A stretch of 64,000 nt of DNA, taken from positions 1,264,570 to 1,328,569 of the forward strand of contig JBMNLN010000001.1 in NCBI GenBank assembly GCA_050952725.1, given 5' to 3'. The translations under genes were made by a program, and so were the position numbers. Origin of the DNA: JAQWCH01 sp050952725. GTDB lineage: Bacteria; Bacillota_I; Bacilli_A; RFN20; CAG-826. The notes under the pieces are model-generated. The model was not told where the DNA came from and did not search any database. It was given only the letters and a program-made list of their open reading frames with translations. Positions 9,016 to 17,961 of this stretch are shown one piece after another. Numbering within the stretch: position 1 is the first letter of the stretch; every line of letters starts with the position of its first letter.

Positions 9016-11592
9016 CTATAAACCCATATTCGCTTTGATGGTAAATTCGTCGCTAAAGAGACTACCAGCGCGCGTTTGATTGAAATAAACGCCAATGTTC
9101 TTCACTAGATAAGGCAGTTCACTATAATCGCGGTTATCTTGCGCAAGGTATAGATTACCCGTGAATTTCTCTAAATTGAGCGGTTCATTCGTCTTGCACC
9201 AATCTGGAATGCCATAAGATTCAAAGGGAAGGCGAATATAACCTTCAAATCCGACGGGAATTTGGAATTGATCGCGCTTGAAATAGAAGATATAATCGGC
9301 ATCCTGAATGACATCATAAGCATAATACATCGAAGGATAACCTATTAGACCCCAGCGCTGAACCCCGCCAGTCGACGTCACCTGATCAAAGCCCAGCGAA
9401 ACTCCGATTTCTCGCGCTGAGAGATTTTTCACATAAAGAGTAAAGCCTTTGGCTGTTTCTCCATCTTCTTCTCGGACCATTTTCACGCGGTCGGAGTAAT
9501 TGGGATTGTTCGTAAAGGCTAAGCAGGAGTATGGTCCATTCGCATGACCAACCTCGTAGACACTTGGGGTGACTTTAATCCCCTCCGCCGTGCGTTCATA
9601 AGTCAAGGGGTTATCGTTGACATCGGTCATCACTTCGGTATACATCTGGGCATCGGAAGTGTAGATGCAGGAATTTAAGATTTTGGTGTCGCCGATCCAA
9701 GGACAAGGCGGAACCGCAATCGTACGCGCTAAATTCATATGTTGAGGATGAGCGCCTTTAGTGTAGAGCTGTTGCCATTGTGGTTCGGTCAAACTCGAAA
9801 CATCGACTAAAGGGTGATAGGTATAATCATCAGCCAAATAGCCGATATCACCAAAGGACGAATGGAAATAGAAATCGTATTTCGCCGAGATGAAGAATTC
9901 TAAACTAGCAATGTCGCTCTTATCGAGATCTTCGCCCCCGGCAAACGCGCTAAAGGGCAAGATCATCAATCCGTCAAATCCTGTAGGAATTTTTGTTGAA
10001 ACCACGTTCCCTCCCCATTCATTTGGGGTAGCCTGGCCACTGTTATCGAGGAAATAAATATTTCCCAAGAACTCGCCTTGAGTGGTGACGCTTCGGCCGC
10101 TTCCATCTCTAATATAGAGAAAGAAAGGATAGTCATAGGTGTAATTCTTAATTCGCATCGCGAAACCGAGACTAGTTTCTGGAAGATGGGCCGTTAAGTT
10201 AATCTTGACGGAAGCGAGAATATCATCGGTCGCTTCGGTTAAAGTAATATCCACTCCGCCATGAATCGCGGTGGCACTATGCCCCGTGACTTGCGCAAAA
10301 TCATAGGTCGGTTCATCTTGATATCCTTCTAATTGCGAGATGTTGAGATATTGTCCATTGCCAAATTCATCAGGGACAAAGCGATTTTTAAAGGTGGCTT
10401 TGGTTTCTTTGCTCCCATCAAAGATGATGGCATCATCGGTAAAGATATCGCCAAAAATCGGTTGCGCAGCATAATCATGCATCGTCGACATGCCGATAAT
10501 AAGCGCATAGACATCGGAATAATCCATCGTCGGTGCAGTAGTGTTTCCTTCCCAAGTTGGATCATCGATTAAGGAACTATAGGGGAAATAATAAAACCCA
10601 TCAAAAGCCCCGGGGAGATTAAAGAAAGAACCAAAACCGCGGGAGAGAATTGAAGTTTTATTCTTACCCTCGACATCGTAAGTATAAAGTGGTTTTTCGG
10701 TACCTAAGGCCATGCGATGGCCATTACTTGAAAGAAGGTAGAATTGAATATAGACATTATAAAGCCAGCCGTTTTTCATCCGGATATAAATCCCATCGGC
10801 GGCCGATAAATCATTATTTTCAGGTTTAATGAGTAAGTAGGCGGGGATATCTTCCGCGACTTGCTGGACCATGACAAGAGCCGCCCCGTGAAGATCGTGA
10901 TTAATATCAAAATCTTGTAAAGGTAAGCGCTCGATCAAAATATGGGCTGAACCCGCCTTAATCGCGTAAGCAGCATTAAATTCTTCAGTCGTTAATTCAC
11001 TGGCGTCGAGGTTGAGAAGCCCCCTGGTAAAAACATCGCCAAGACTAATCAAAACATCATTCGTTTCGGCTTTAACCCCGAAGTGAACCGCTTTGATATT
11101 TTTAATATCTTTTGTACTATCGCCTTGTTCCCATTCGGGGACATCAGCGAGATTTAAACTAGTAATCGAAAACATCCCATCAAATTTTTCCGGCAGGACC
11201 ACATGACGACCGGGTACGGATTTGACGTTTTCTAGGGTTTCTCCCATCGCATTGTATAAAACATAGGTGCCATTGGCTTTGAGTTGACTGCCATGACCAT
11301 TAACGCTTTCCATAATCACATGGACTGCGACTGGTGTATCTTGATGATTTTTGATGCGGACATAAAAATTGTTACTGGCATTATTCGTCTCGACTAAGGT
11401 TGCCGTTATATATTGCTCGGAAGTAAGCGATGAATCCGCTTGATAGGTGATTTTAGCGCCGCCATTGAGCGCTGCTCCTAATCCGGTAATCGCTTGAACA
11501 TGATGGATAGCCAATTCACGCGAGGACGAAAAAAGCGAGGCTGTCAGCATTCCAGCACATAAAACAGCACGGAAGATTCTATTTTTTTTCAT
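9016..11592 (-). CDS. Secreted protein made of repeated beta-modules (glycan-binding candidate)
   Basis: An 858-residue exported protein. The start is the ATG at 11592, preceded by GGAGGAG; a longer frame would read through that site. After an N-terminal signal (MKKNRIFRAVLCAGMLTASL) the protein is built from about four copies of the same module seen in the 5244 and 11652 genes. Each copy has a F-x-(I/V)-R-(I/M)-K-N strand, an FDGF or FDGM segment followed by hydrophobic-PY/PFSS, and an end near GD(I/V)F. There is no C-terminal membrane anchor and no lipobox, so it is probably released or held by binding. A role in capturing the operon's carbohydrate is inferred from context only. Confidence 0.65.
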   Translation of the reverse strand: MKKNRIFRAVLCAGMLTASLFSSSRELAIHHVQAITGLGAALNGGAKITYQADSSLTSEQYITATLVETNNASNNFYVRIKNHQDTPVAVHVIMESVNGHGSQLKANGTYVLYNAMGETLENVKSVPGRHVVLPEKFDGMFSITSLNLADVPEWEQGDSTKDIKNIKAVHFGVKAETNDVLISLGDVFTRGLLNLDASELTTEEFNAAYAIKAGSAHILIERLPLQDFDINHDLHGAALVMVQQVAEDIPAYLLIKPENNDLSAADGIYIRMKNGWLYNVYIQFYLLSSNGHRMALGTEKPLYTYDVEGKNKTSILSRGFGSFFNLPGAFDGFYYFPYSSLIDDPTWEGNTTAPTMDYSDVYALIIGMSTMHDYAAQPIFGDIFTDDAIIFDGSKETKATFKNRFVPDEFGNGQYLNISQLEGYQDEPTYDFAQVTGHSATAIHGGVDITLTEATDDILASVKINLTAHLPETSLGFAMRIKNYTYDYPFFLYIRDGSGRSVTTQGEFLGNIYFLDNSGQATPNEWGGNVVSTKIPTGFDGLMILPFSAFAGGEDLDKSDIASLEFFISAKYDFYFHSSFGDIGYLADDYTYHPLVDVSSLTEPQWQQLYTKGAHPQHMNLARTIAVPPCPWIGDTKILNSCIYTSDAQMYTEVMTDVNDNPLTYERTAEGIKVTPSVYEVGHANGPYSCLAFTNNPNYSDRVKMVREEDGETAKGFTLYVKNLSAREIGVSLGFDQVTSTGGVQRWGLIGYPSMYYAYDVIQDADYIFYFKRDQFQIPVGFEGYIRLPFESYGIPDWCKTNEPLNLEKFTGNLYLAQDNRDYSELPYLVKNIGVYFNQTRAGSLFSDEFTIKANMGL

Positions 11593-11606
11593 ATTTTTAC
11601 TCCTCC

Positions 11607-11639
11607 AAAAAACTAGGGTCCCCAAGAGAAAGGGGACCC
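11607..11639 (-). terminator. Terminator-like hairpin inside the transport operon
   Basis: On the minus strand GGGTCCCC, an 8-base loop and GGGGACCC are followed by TAGTTTTTT, right before the ribosome site of the 9016-11592 gene. Partial termination would lower expression of the downstream surface proteins compared with the transporter. Confidence 0.75.
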
Positions 11640-11651
11640 CATAATCAGTGA

Positions 11652-13295
11652 TTAAGCTCTTCTTTTTTTATGGATGAACAGATACCCGCCAGCAAGAAGG
11701 GCAAAGGCGATGACGATAATCATCAGCATTTGTTGATTATCATCCATAGACGGTCTCATCGTCTGGGTACTAACCGGCAGTAAGGCCCGCGCCATATAGT
11801 TATCAAGACTTTGACGTTGAACCGCTAAGTCATAACGTTGCATCGCTTGTTGGACTGAGGTTTTTTTCTCATCCGTTAAACCAGTATAAACTGCATCGAC
11901 GAGCAAAGCTTGATCATCCGCGGATAAATTGATAAATTCCGTTTCATAATCCGCCCACACTGTACCAGCAGCGGTATCGCAAGGAGTGGTAGCGAGTAAG
12001 AAGGCTTCAGCCCATTCAGTCGCTCCGTCATCAACAAAGCCAGGATAGTGGCAAAGTTGACCAACACCATTAGCATTATTGCGATATCCAGCAAAAACAG
12101 TGTGAGTCGAAGCGCTCGTATCTCGCAGTAATGGTCCCGTTGCGGCAAAAATGTCACCGATATTTAGGACGCGATTGGGGAAAGCAAGAGCATCAATTGT
12201 CATAAAGATGCCGTATAACCAGTCAAATCTCACTGGAGCACTCGGATTTGCATTATAAAGTGAAGACAGGGGAACATAGATAAAACCATCAAAACCACTT
12301 GGGATGAATAAAGTATTATAAGCACTGGCATCATGAAGGGTCAAATAAGTGCCGTCAGCCTCATAGTAGTAGATGGGGGCACCGGCTTTGGGAAGGCAGT
12401 TATCACCGTCACACCCCATGACTTGGAGCATTGGCCAAATATCACCTGTTTGATTTTGTACACGCATATAGAAGCCATAACCAAAAATACCTCTTTCAGC
12501 GGTAACAAGATCGGCAACCACGCCAATACTCGTTGCAGCCGTATGGGTTTTAATCACCGTGCCACCCAATAAATTCTTATCATCCGCTCTGAATTCGGTC
12601 GCGAGTTCGCGCGTGGCAGTAATCGTCCCATCCGAATATTTTTCCGTGGTAAAAAAGACGGTTCCGAATTGATCATCTACGATGGTTTCACAGTTGAGCA
12701 TCAATCCTCCTGCGGAAAAAGCATCACCAATCGTATAATTGGCGTAGCCATTATAAATTGGTTGTAGCCCAAACATCACCTTCCAAATCTTAGAAGTATT
12801 CATACTAGGTTTACCCAATCCCCAAACATCAACCGTGTAATTGCTGTAAGGGAGATAGACAAAACCATCAAAATAAGGGTCTAATTCGATATTGGTCGTA
12901 TACAGATAGGTACACTCTTTTTCGAACTCGCCTAAGCGGGAATAAGTGTAATACTTCAAGTTTGCGATTCCAACCGCCCATAAAGCGCCATCTCCATCGG
13001 CGATTTGCGCGGTAATAGGCGTTTTGACTCCAGTATAATTTCGCATGCGAATATAGATACCAGAACCAGTCGATGCTTGATTCATCATCACGCAGTTTAC
13101 CCAGTCAAAATCAGTGGTTGTCCCAGCGCCATAACTCATCCGCGCTCCAAGAGCAATATTGGCGTTAAAGGTTTCAAAGCCAGCTGCTTTGGCAACCATT
13201 GTTTCTTTAGGGGTATGCAATTTACTCGCTGTCAAGCCACTGCCGAGAATTAACGCTGATAAAATCACATACGCCACATTTCTTTTCATTTTCAT
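11652..13295 (-). CDS. Surface-anchored protein with two beta-modules
   Basis: A 547-residue exported protein; the ATG at 13295 was chosen because AAAGGAG precedes it. After a signal peptide it carries two copies of the FDGF(V/I)Y(L/V)P ... GD(A/I)F module (about residues 40-200 and 205-405). Then come a C-terminal helical domain with RYDLAVQRQSLDNYMAR, a membrane helix (LMIIVIAFALLAGGYLFI) and the basic tail HKKRRA. The C-terminal region is homologous to those of the 5244, 37677 and 40036 proteins. It most likely displays a glycan-binding module near the ABC transporter encoded just upstream. Confidence 0.68.
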   Translation of the reverse strand: MKMKRNVAYVILSALILGSGLTASKLHTPKETMVAKAAGFETFNANIALGARMSYGAGTTTDFDWVNCVMMNQASTGSGIYIRMRNYTGVKTPITAQIADGDGALWAVGIANLKYYTYSRLGEFEKECTYLYTTNIELDPYFDGFVYLPYSNYTVDVWGLGKPSMNTSKIWKVMFGLQPIYNGYANYTIGDAFSAGGLMLNCETIVDDQFGTVFFTTEKYSDGTITATRELATEFRADDKNLLGGTVIKTHTAATSIGVVADLVTAERGIFGYGFYMRVQNQTGDIWPMLQVMGCDGDNCLPKAGAPIYYYEADGTYLTLHDASAYNTLFIPSGFDGFIYVPLSSLYNANPSAPVRFDWLYGIFMTIDALAFPNRVLNIGDIFAATGPLLRDTSASTHTVFAGYRNNANGVGQLCHYPGFVDDGATEWAEAFLLATTPCDTAAGTVWADYETEFINLSADDQALLVDAVYTGLTDEKKTSVQQAMQRYDLAVQRQSLDNYMARALLPVSTQTMRPSMDDNQQMLMIIVIAFALLAGGYLFIHKKRRA

Positions 13296-13363
13296 TTCTT
13301 GAATTCTCCTTTCCAATCAAATTAAATGAAGTTCGACTTGTTTGAATATTTAAATATTGAAGA

Positions 13364-14281
13364 CTACTTCAATATAATATCCTTAAAATAATCAAGGAAA
13401 GCTCGGACATTAACCCCAGTAGCCATCTTGATCAGATGGTCTTTTCTTCCATCCTCGATGTTAAAGCCCCGAGGTTGATGGAGTTCAATATTCATCGGAA
13501 GCATTTCATAGGTGCATAATTCCGGTTTTAAGATGGTGGCAACCGCTAGGGGGTCATGCATTACCGGCGCGGCAAAATTATAATGAGCAAACCAATCCAT
13601 CATCATTTCATACACGGTTTGAATCGCCAAGGATTTGGAGTTTTTAAGTTCTGCAATATCCGCCTTCGATAAGGCGGTGACATGGGTGGTATCAATCCCG
13701 ATTTGGACGATGGGCACTTGGGAGTTGACCACGATATAACTCGCCTCGGGATCGCAGAAAACGTTCCATTCACTAAAGGTCAGGTTTCGCCCCCCAGACA
13801 TCAATCTAAATTCCTTAATCAAGGGGATAATGCTCGGATCTTTACGCAAAGCCACGGCGAAATTCGTTAATGGACCCACGCCGCAGAGAATGACCTCGTG
13901 GGGGTGTTTATGCACTTGTTCGATGATGAAATCAACCGCGTTTCCCTCTTCATATTTCGCCTTTTCCATCTCTTCTTGCCACTGGGGAAGTTGATACATC
14001 CCGAAACGATCGCGTTTTTCTTTTTGCCGAATCGTTTCGGTGTTAAGTTTTTCTGGATCAGCAATTAAGGGATAATCTAAGCCTTGATAAACGGGAACAT
14101 CATGCCCTAAAGCATTGCAGAGATATTTCGCCATATGGGCGCGTTGCCGCGCGTTGCGGAAAACTGTCGTAATCCCTAACACCTCAAAGCCCCCGCTTTG
14201 CAACATGAGCAAAATGGCAAAAGCATCATCGATATCGTCGCCGACATCGGTATCGAGAATAATCTTGGGGAATTTACTCAT
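13364..14281 (-). CDS. Inosine-uridine preferring nucleoside hydrolase family enzyme
   Basis: A 305-residue cytoplasmic protein. The N-terminus contains DTDVGDDIDDAFA (residues 10-22), the calcium-binding aspartate cluster of nucleoside hydrolases. Further family marks are ILCGVGPLTNFAVAL, a RLMSGGR block and VMHDPLAVA near residue 240, which holds the third metal ligand. The family splits the N-glycosidic bond of ribonucleosides into base and ribose. No export signal is visible. It overlaps the solute-binding protein gene by eight bases, so it is a full member of the transport operon, which is an unusual setting and suggests that the imported compound, or a product of it, is a nucleoside or other N-glycoside. 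A divergent RpiB-like isomerase beyond the operon could take the pentose onward. Confidence 0.88.
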   Translation of the reverse strand: MSKFPKIILDTDVGDDIDDAFAILLMLQSGGFEVLGITTVFRNARQRAHMAKYLCNALGHDVPVYQGLDYPLIADPEKLNTETIRQKEKRDRFGMYQLPQWQEEMEKAKYEEGNAVDFIIEQVHKHPHEVILCGVGPLTNFAVALRKDPSIIPLIKEFRLMSGGRNLTFSEWNVFCDPEASYIVVNSQVPIVQIGIDTTHVTALSKADIAELKNSKSLAIQTVYEMMMDWFAHYNFAAPVMHDPLAVATILKPELCTYEMLPMNIELHQPRGFNIEDGRKDHLIKMATGVNVRAFLDYFKDIILK

Positions 14282-16028
14282 GGGTGGCTCCTATCCAATA
14301 AGAAAAGTCGCCATTAGGACCAGTGACAGGCGGGATGTATCCTTCTTTGTAGGCTGGATAGCCCCGCGTCAATCCTAAGACGCTCAGGGTGTTCGCATAA
14401 CTAGTTTTATAAAATTCGACCACTTCATCTAATCCTTGTTTTTTGGCGAAACTAATCGCGTTATTATAGGCCGCCAGATAATCGCTCGCTTGGATGATAT
14501 TCACTAGAGCTTGCGTCCATTTGGTATCGATTTTCTTGGCTTTGGTCGAAATCGTAAAGTAATCCTTATGGGCGGTATCATGCTTGAGAAAACTCGCTCT
14601 AAAGTCATAGGAATATGGAGTGAGAGGCCGCTTTTGATTATCGATATAAATCGTTTCGGCTTTTCTCCCTTCCATGGGACGATATTTAAAGATAAAACTC
14701 ATATTCATCATCAACGTCATCGCATTGATGCCATATTGCGCAAGCCAGGCAGCATCCTCGGGATTTTGATTTAAAGCTCCCGAGATATAGCGCTCGGTCC
14801 ATTTGATTTTGGTTTTAGTCTCATCGGTCCATTCCCAAGTTTCCCCTTCCACTCCAAAAGCGACGAGGCGTTGACCTTCTTCCGAGTGTAAGAAATCGAG
14901 GAGTTTAATCACGATGTCTGGACGTTTACAATTGGTGGAAATCATCGAAAACAGATACCCTTGACCGGAGATATCCTGCAAAACTGGGGCATCTCCATCA
15001 TAGTTTCTTAAAACTAGAGGGATGTAATTGATGCCATTGTTGAAACAGTTTTGATATGCGACTTGGTAATCTTGCGGAGTAGCGATACAAGCAAAGACAT
15101 TGCCGCGCGAGATATTCGTTTTAATCTGGGCATAGGTATCGGAATAGTTGCTCGGTTTGATAATTCCTTCGCGATTGCATTCATTTAAGAAGCGGAGCAT
15201 CTGTTGATAGTGCACATCGGTGCGAATGTCTTGATAGACGCCTTCTGAAGTTTCAAACGGAGTGGCAAAATATTGGGCTAACCAAGTAATCGATTTATTA
15301 CCTTCGTTAGTAAAGGGATCTAACTGGAAAGGAATCGCATTGCTATATTGGCCTTGGATGTATTTGCAACCATTGATAAAACTCTCTGGAGTAGTCATAT
15401 CATAACCAGCGGCAAGTGCCTGATTATACCAATCTTCGCGCACCAGCATGCCGCCATTAGGATAGAGTTGCTCGCCCGAGAGATAATTTTCCGAGAAACA
15501 GATATTGGGAAAACCATAGTTATGTCCATTTCCTTCTTGGAAATAATTCCATAGATCTTCTTCGACGCGGTCGAGGAAATTCGGAGCCCAGCGCCGCATT
15601 AATTCATCGACGGGAAAAAGGTAATTTTGCAATGCTAATTGCGAGCATTGCTGGTACCAACTTTGAATCGAGACCACATCGGGTAAAACATCGCCAGAAA
15701 TCATCGTCGCAAGTTTTTGCCCATCATCGGTCACGGGGGTATTAAAGCGAATCGTCACCCCGGTTTTTTCTTGAATCTTCTGGGAGATGACATCACTTCC
15801 ATAGCCTGGCCAAGAGAAGGTGGAATCATTGACATACCAATCGATGGTAATTTGCTCTTTGGGGACCCCATTTTCATCAAGGAGATATTCCCAAGAATCT
15901 TTATCAGTGGGAGTATTGGGAAAATCGGGATAGACAATCTTTTTCCCTCCTCCAGTACAAGAGGGGAGTGCGGTCAACATTAAGCCGGTGACCAATAAAC
16001 CTAAACTCAAGGAAGATTTACGTTTCAT
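14274..16028 (-). CDS. ABC transporter extracellular solute-binding lipoprotein (CUT1, LplA/YtcQ type)
   Basis: A 584-residue lipoprotein with signal peptide and lipobox LPSC (Cys24). Size and the segments TGVTIRFNTPVTDDGQKLATMISGDVLPDV and PEDAAWLAQYGINAM match the large family-1 binding proteins of the LplA/YtcQ group, which capture oligosaccharides for CUT1 importers. It is encoded just downstream of its two permease genes. The ligand cannot be read from sequence; the secreted propeller and module proteins downstream suggest a complex glycan or glycoside. Confidence 0.88.
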   Translation of the reverse strand: MKRKSSLSLGLLVTGLMLTALPSCTGGGKKIVYPDFPNTPTDKDSWEYLLDENGVPKEQITIDWYVNDSTFSWPGYGSDVISQKIQEKTGVTIRFNTPVTDDGQKLATMISGDVLPDVVSIQSWYQQCSQLALQNYLFPVDELMRRWAPNFLDRVEEDLWNYFQEGNGHNYGFPNICFSENYLSGEQLYPNGGMLVREDWYNQALAAGYDMTTPESFINGCKYIQGQYSNAIPFQLDPFTNEGNKSITWLAQYFATPFETSEGVYQDIRTDVHYQQMLRFLNECNREGIIKPSNYSDTYAQIKTNISRGNVFACIATPQDYQVAYQNCFNNGINYIPLVLRNYDGDAPVLQDISGQGYLFSMISTNCKRPDIVIKLLDFLHSEEGQRLVAFGVEGETWEWTDETKTKIKWTERYISGALNQNPEDAAWLAQYGINAMTLMMNMSFIFKYRPMEGRKAETIYIDNQKRPLTPYSYDFRASFLKHDTAHKDYFTISTKAKKIDTKWTQALVNIIQASDYLAAYNNAISFAKKQGLDEVVEFYKTSYANTLSVLGLTRGYPAYKEGYIPPVTGPNGDFSYWIGATHE

Positions 16029-16044
16029 ATTTCTTCTCCTTTAC

Positions 16045-16968
16045 TTATCCTTTTAACGAACCGATAATCACACCGCTGGTAAGCGATTTAAAGATGAACG
16101 GGTAAAAGACAAAAATCGGAATCACACTGACGACAATTGAAGCCAAAGACACCGTTTCAGGGGCGATATTTTCCAAAAATTCCGGAGGTAGAGCGCCCGA
16201 GGCAGGAGGAAGCGAGGCTTCTTTAATCACTTTCATCAGGTAATATTGTAATGTCCATAAATTGTTGTTCGAGGTATAAATCATTGTATCAAAAAACGAG
16301 TTCCAATGCCCAACCGCAATCCAAAGACCGACCGTGGCAATTACCGGAGTGGAAAGGGGTAAAATGATGCGGAGGAAAATCTTTAACTCCGAAGCCCCAT
16401 CCATGACAGCTGATTCATGAATTTCTTCGGGAATCGTCTTAAAGAAATTGACAAAGACCAGCATATTGTAAACGCTAAATAACGCGGGGATAATATAGAC
16501 CCAGAAGGAGTCAAAAAGCCCGATGGTCAGGATGACCCAGAAGAAAGGAATTAAGCCTCCTGAGAAAAACATCGTAAAGATGAAAATGTAATAGAAAACG
16601 CGTTTGCCGATCAATTTCGGACGGCTCATCGGATAGGCGACTAAAGCGGTAAAAAGCACCCCGCTAATCGTACCGATAATCGTCCGCGCGATTGTAATCC
16701 CATAACTCTTCCAAAGACGAGGATCATTTAAAACCACGTAGTAATTTTCGGTAGAAAAGACTCGGGGCCAAAGCCAAATGCCGCCATTGATGTAGTCCTT
16801 ACCTTGATTAAAACTGCCCGCGAGAACATAGACGAGGGGGTAAAAGCAAATAAAAGCAAACCCCACGAGTAAAAACACATTGACAAAGTCAAAAGCGGTT
16901 TTTCTTGGTTTTTTGCCAGTCGTGCCGACCATCAAGGGCTTCTTCTTGTAGTCTTTCTTTAAAACCAT
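16045..16968 (-). CDS. Carbohydrate ABC transporter permease, LplC/YtcP type
   Basis: A 307-residue inner-membrane protein with six predicted helices. The cytoplasmic EAA loop reads EIHESAVMDGASELKIFLRIILPLSTP (about residues 195-220), the contact site for the ATPase. The opening segment FVNVFLLVGFAFICFYPLVYVLAGSFN is typical of the LplC/YtcP branch of CUT1 permeases. It lies between the other permease (three-base gap) and the binding protein. Confidence 0.9.
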   Translation of the reverse strand: MVLKKDYKKKPLMVGTTGKKPRKTAFDFVNVFLLVGFAFICFYPLVYVLAGSFNQGKDYINGGIWLWPRVFSTENYYVVLNDPRLWKSYGITIARTIIGTISGVLFTALVAYPMSRPKLIGKRVFYYIFIFTMFFSGGLIPFFWVILTIGLFDSFWVYIIPALFSVYNMLVFVNFFKTIPEEIHESAVMDGASELKIFLRIILPLSTPVIATVGLWIAVGHWNSFFDTMIYTSNNNLWTLQYYLMKVIKEASLPPASGALPPEFLENIAPETVSLASIVVSVIPIFVFYPFIFKSLTSGVIIGSLKG

Positions 16969-16971
16969 ACT

Positions 16972-17955
16972 CTAGATAATCCCACTTCCTGTTGTTTTTT
17001 TCGCAATCATGTTGCCGATGGTTAAAAGGATAATGCTGACCACTGACTTAAAAAGTCCGACCGCTGTCGTATAGCTATATTGTTGGGTGACAATCCCATA
17101 TTTATAGACAAATGTATCTAAGACTTCACTTCGCGATAAGTTTTTCACATTTTGGAACACCCAGATATGGTCAAACCCATTATTCAAAATGCCAGAAATC
17201 GAAAGAATCATAAATAAGATAATCGTCGGCGCAATCATCGGGACGGTAATCCGGGAAATGCGATGCCAGCGACTAGCTCCATCCATCCGCGCCGCTTCGT
17301 AGAGTTGGGGATCAATTCCCGCAATCGCTGCAATATAGATAATCGAACCCCATCCTAAGCCTTTTAAGAGAGAAGTGATGATGATTAACGGCCAAAACCA
17401 TTCGGGTGATCCAGCGATATCAAGGGGAGTTTCCACCACTTTTAAGGCGATGAGAATTGTGTTGATAATCCCATCGCTATTAATTAGAGCCAGGACAATC
17501 CCCCCAAAGGTAATCCACGAGAGAAAATAGGGGAAATAAGTAATCGTCTGCACCGCTTTACGAATTCTTCTGAAAGGAAGTTCACTCAGCAAAATCGCAA
17601 AGATAATCGGGGCGGGAAAATTGATACATAACATGATGGAATTCAATCCCAAGGTATTAGCGATGACATTACCAAAATCGGGATCTTCAAGGAAGGCTTT
17701 GAAATTATTAAAGCCCGCCCAAGGCGAATTAAACATCGCCTGTAAGACGTTGAGTTCGCCATCACCATCTTTAAACGCCAGAATAATCCCAAACATCGGC
17801 AAATAACAAAAGACCCCGACGAAAATCAAGCCCAAGGCGACCATCACCAAAAGTTGGACGGTGCTCTTGTTGAGTTTTTTGCTCTTAAACCCACCGACTC
17901 TTAACCCCACATCTCCAGGGTGCAAAACTTCTTTTCTTTTGAGCAAAGTATTCAT
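16972..17955 (-). CDS. Carbohydrate ABC transporter permease, LplB/YteP type
   Basis: A 327-residue membrane protein with six helices and the EAA loop ELYEAARMDGASRWHRISRITVP-like sequence (read here as QLYEAARMDGASRWHRI, about residues 218-240). The N-terminal LPMFGIILAFKDGD matches the LplB branch. It forms the heteromeric channel with the adjacent permease and follows the ATPase gene after six bases. Confidence 0.9.
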   Translation of the reverse strand: MNTLLKRKEVLHPGDVGLRVGGFKSKKLNKSTVQLLVMVALGLIFVGVFCYLPMFGIILAFKDGDGELNVLQAMFNSPWAGFNNFKAFLEDPDFGNVIANTLGLNSIMLCINFPAPIIFAILLSELPFRRIRKAVQTITYFPYFLSWITFGGIVLALINSDGIINTILIALKVVETPLDIAGSPEWFWPLIIITSLLKGLGWGSIIYIAAIAGIDPQLYEAARMDGASRWHRISRITVPMIAPTIILFMILSISGILNNGFDHIWVFQNVKNLSRSEVLDTFVYKYGIVTQQYSYTTAVGLFKSVVSIILLTIGNMIAKKTTGSGII

Positions 17956-17961
17956 ACGCGC

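Noticed and set aside
13354..13375. Hairpin ATATTGAAG / CTTCAATAT at the end of the nucleoside hydrolase gene as a terminator
   Set aside because: AT-only stem overlapping the stop codon and no T run; at most an mRNA processing element.
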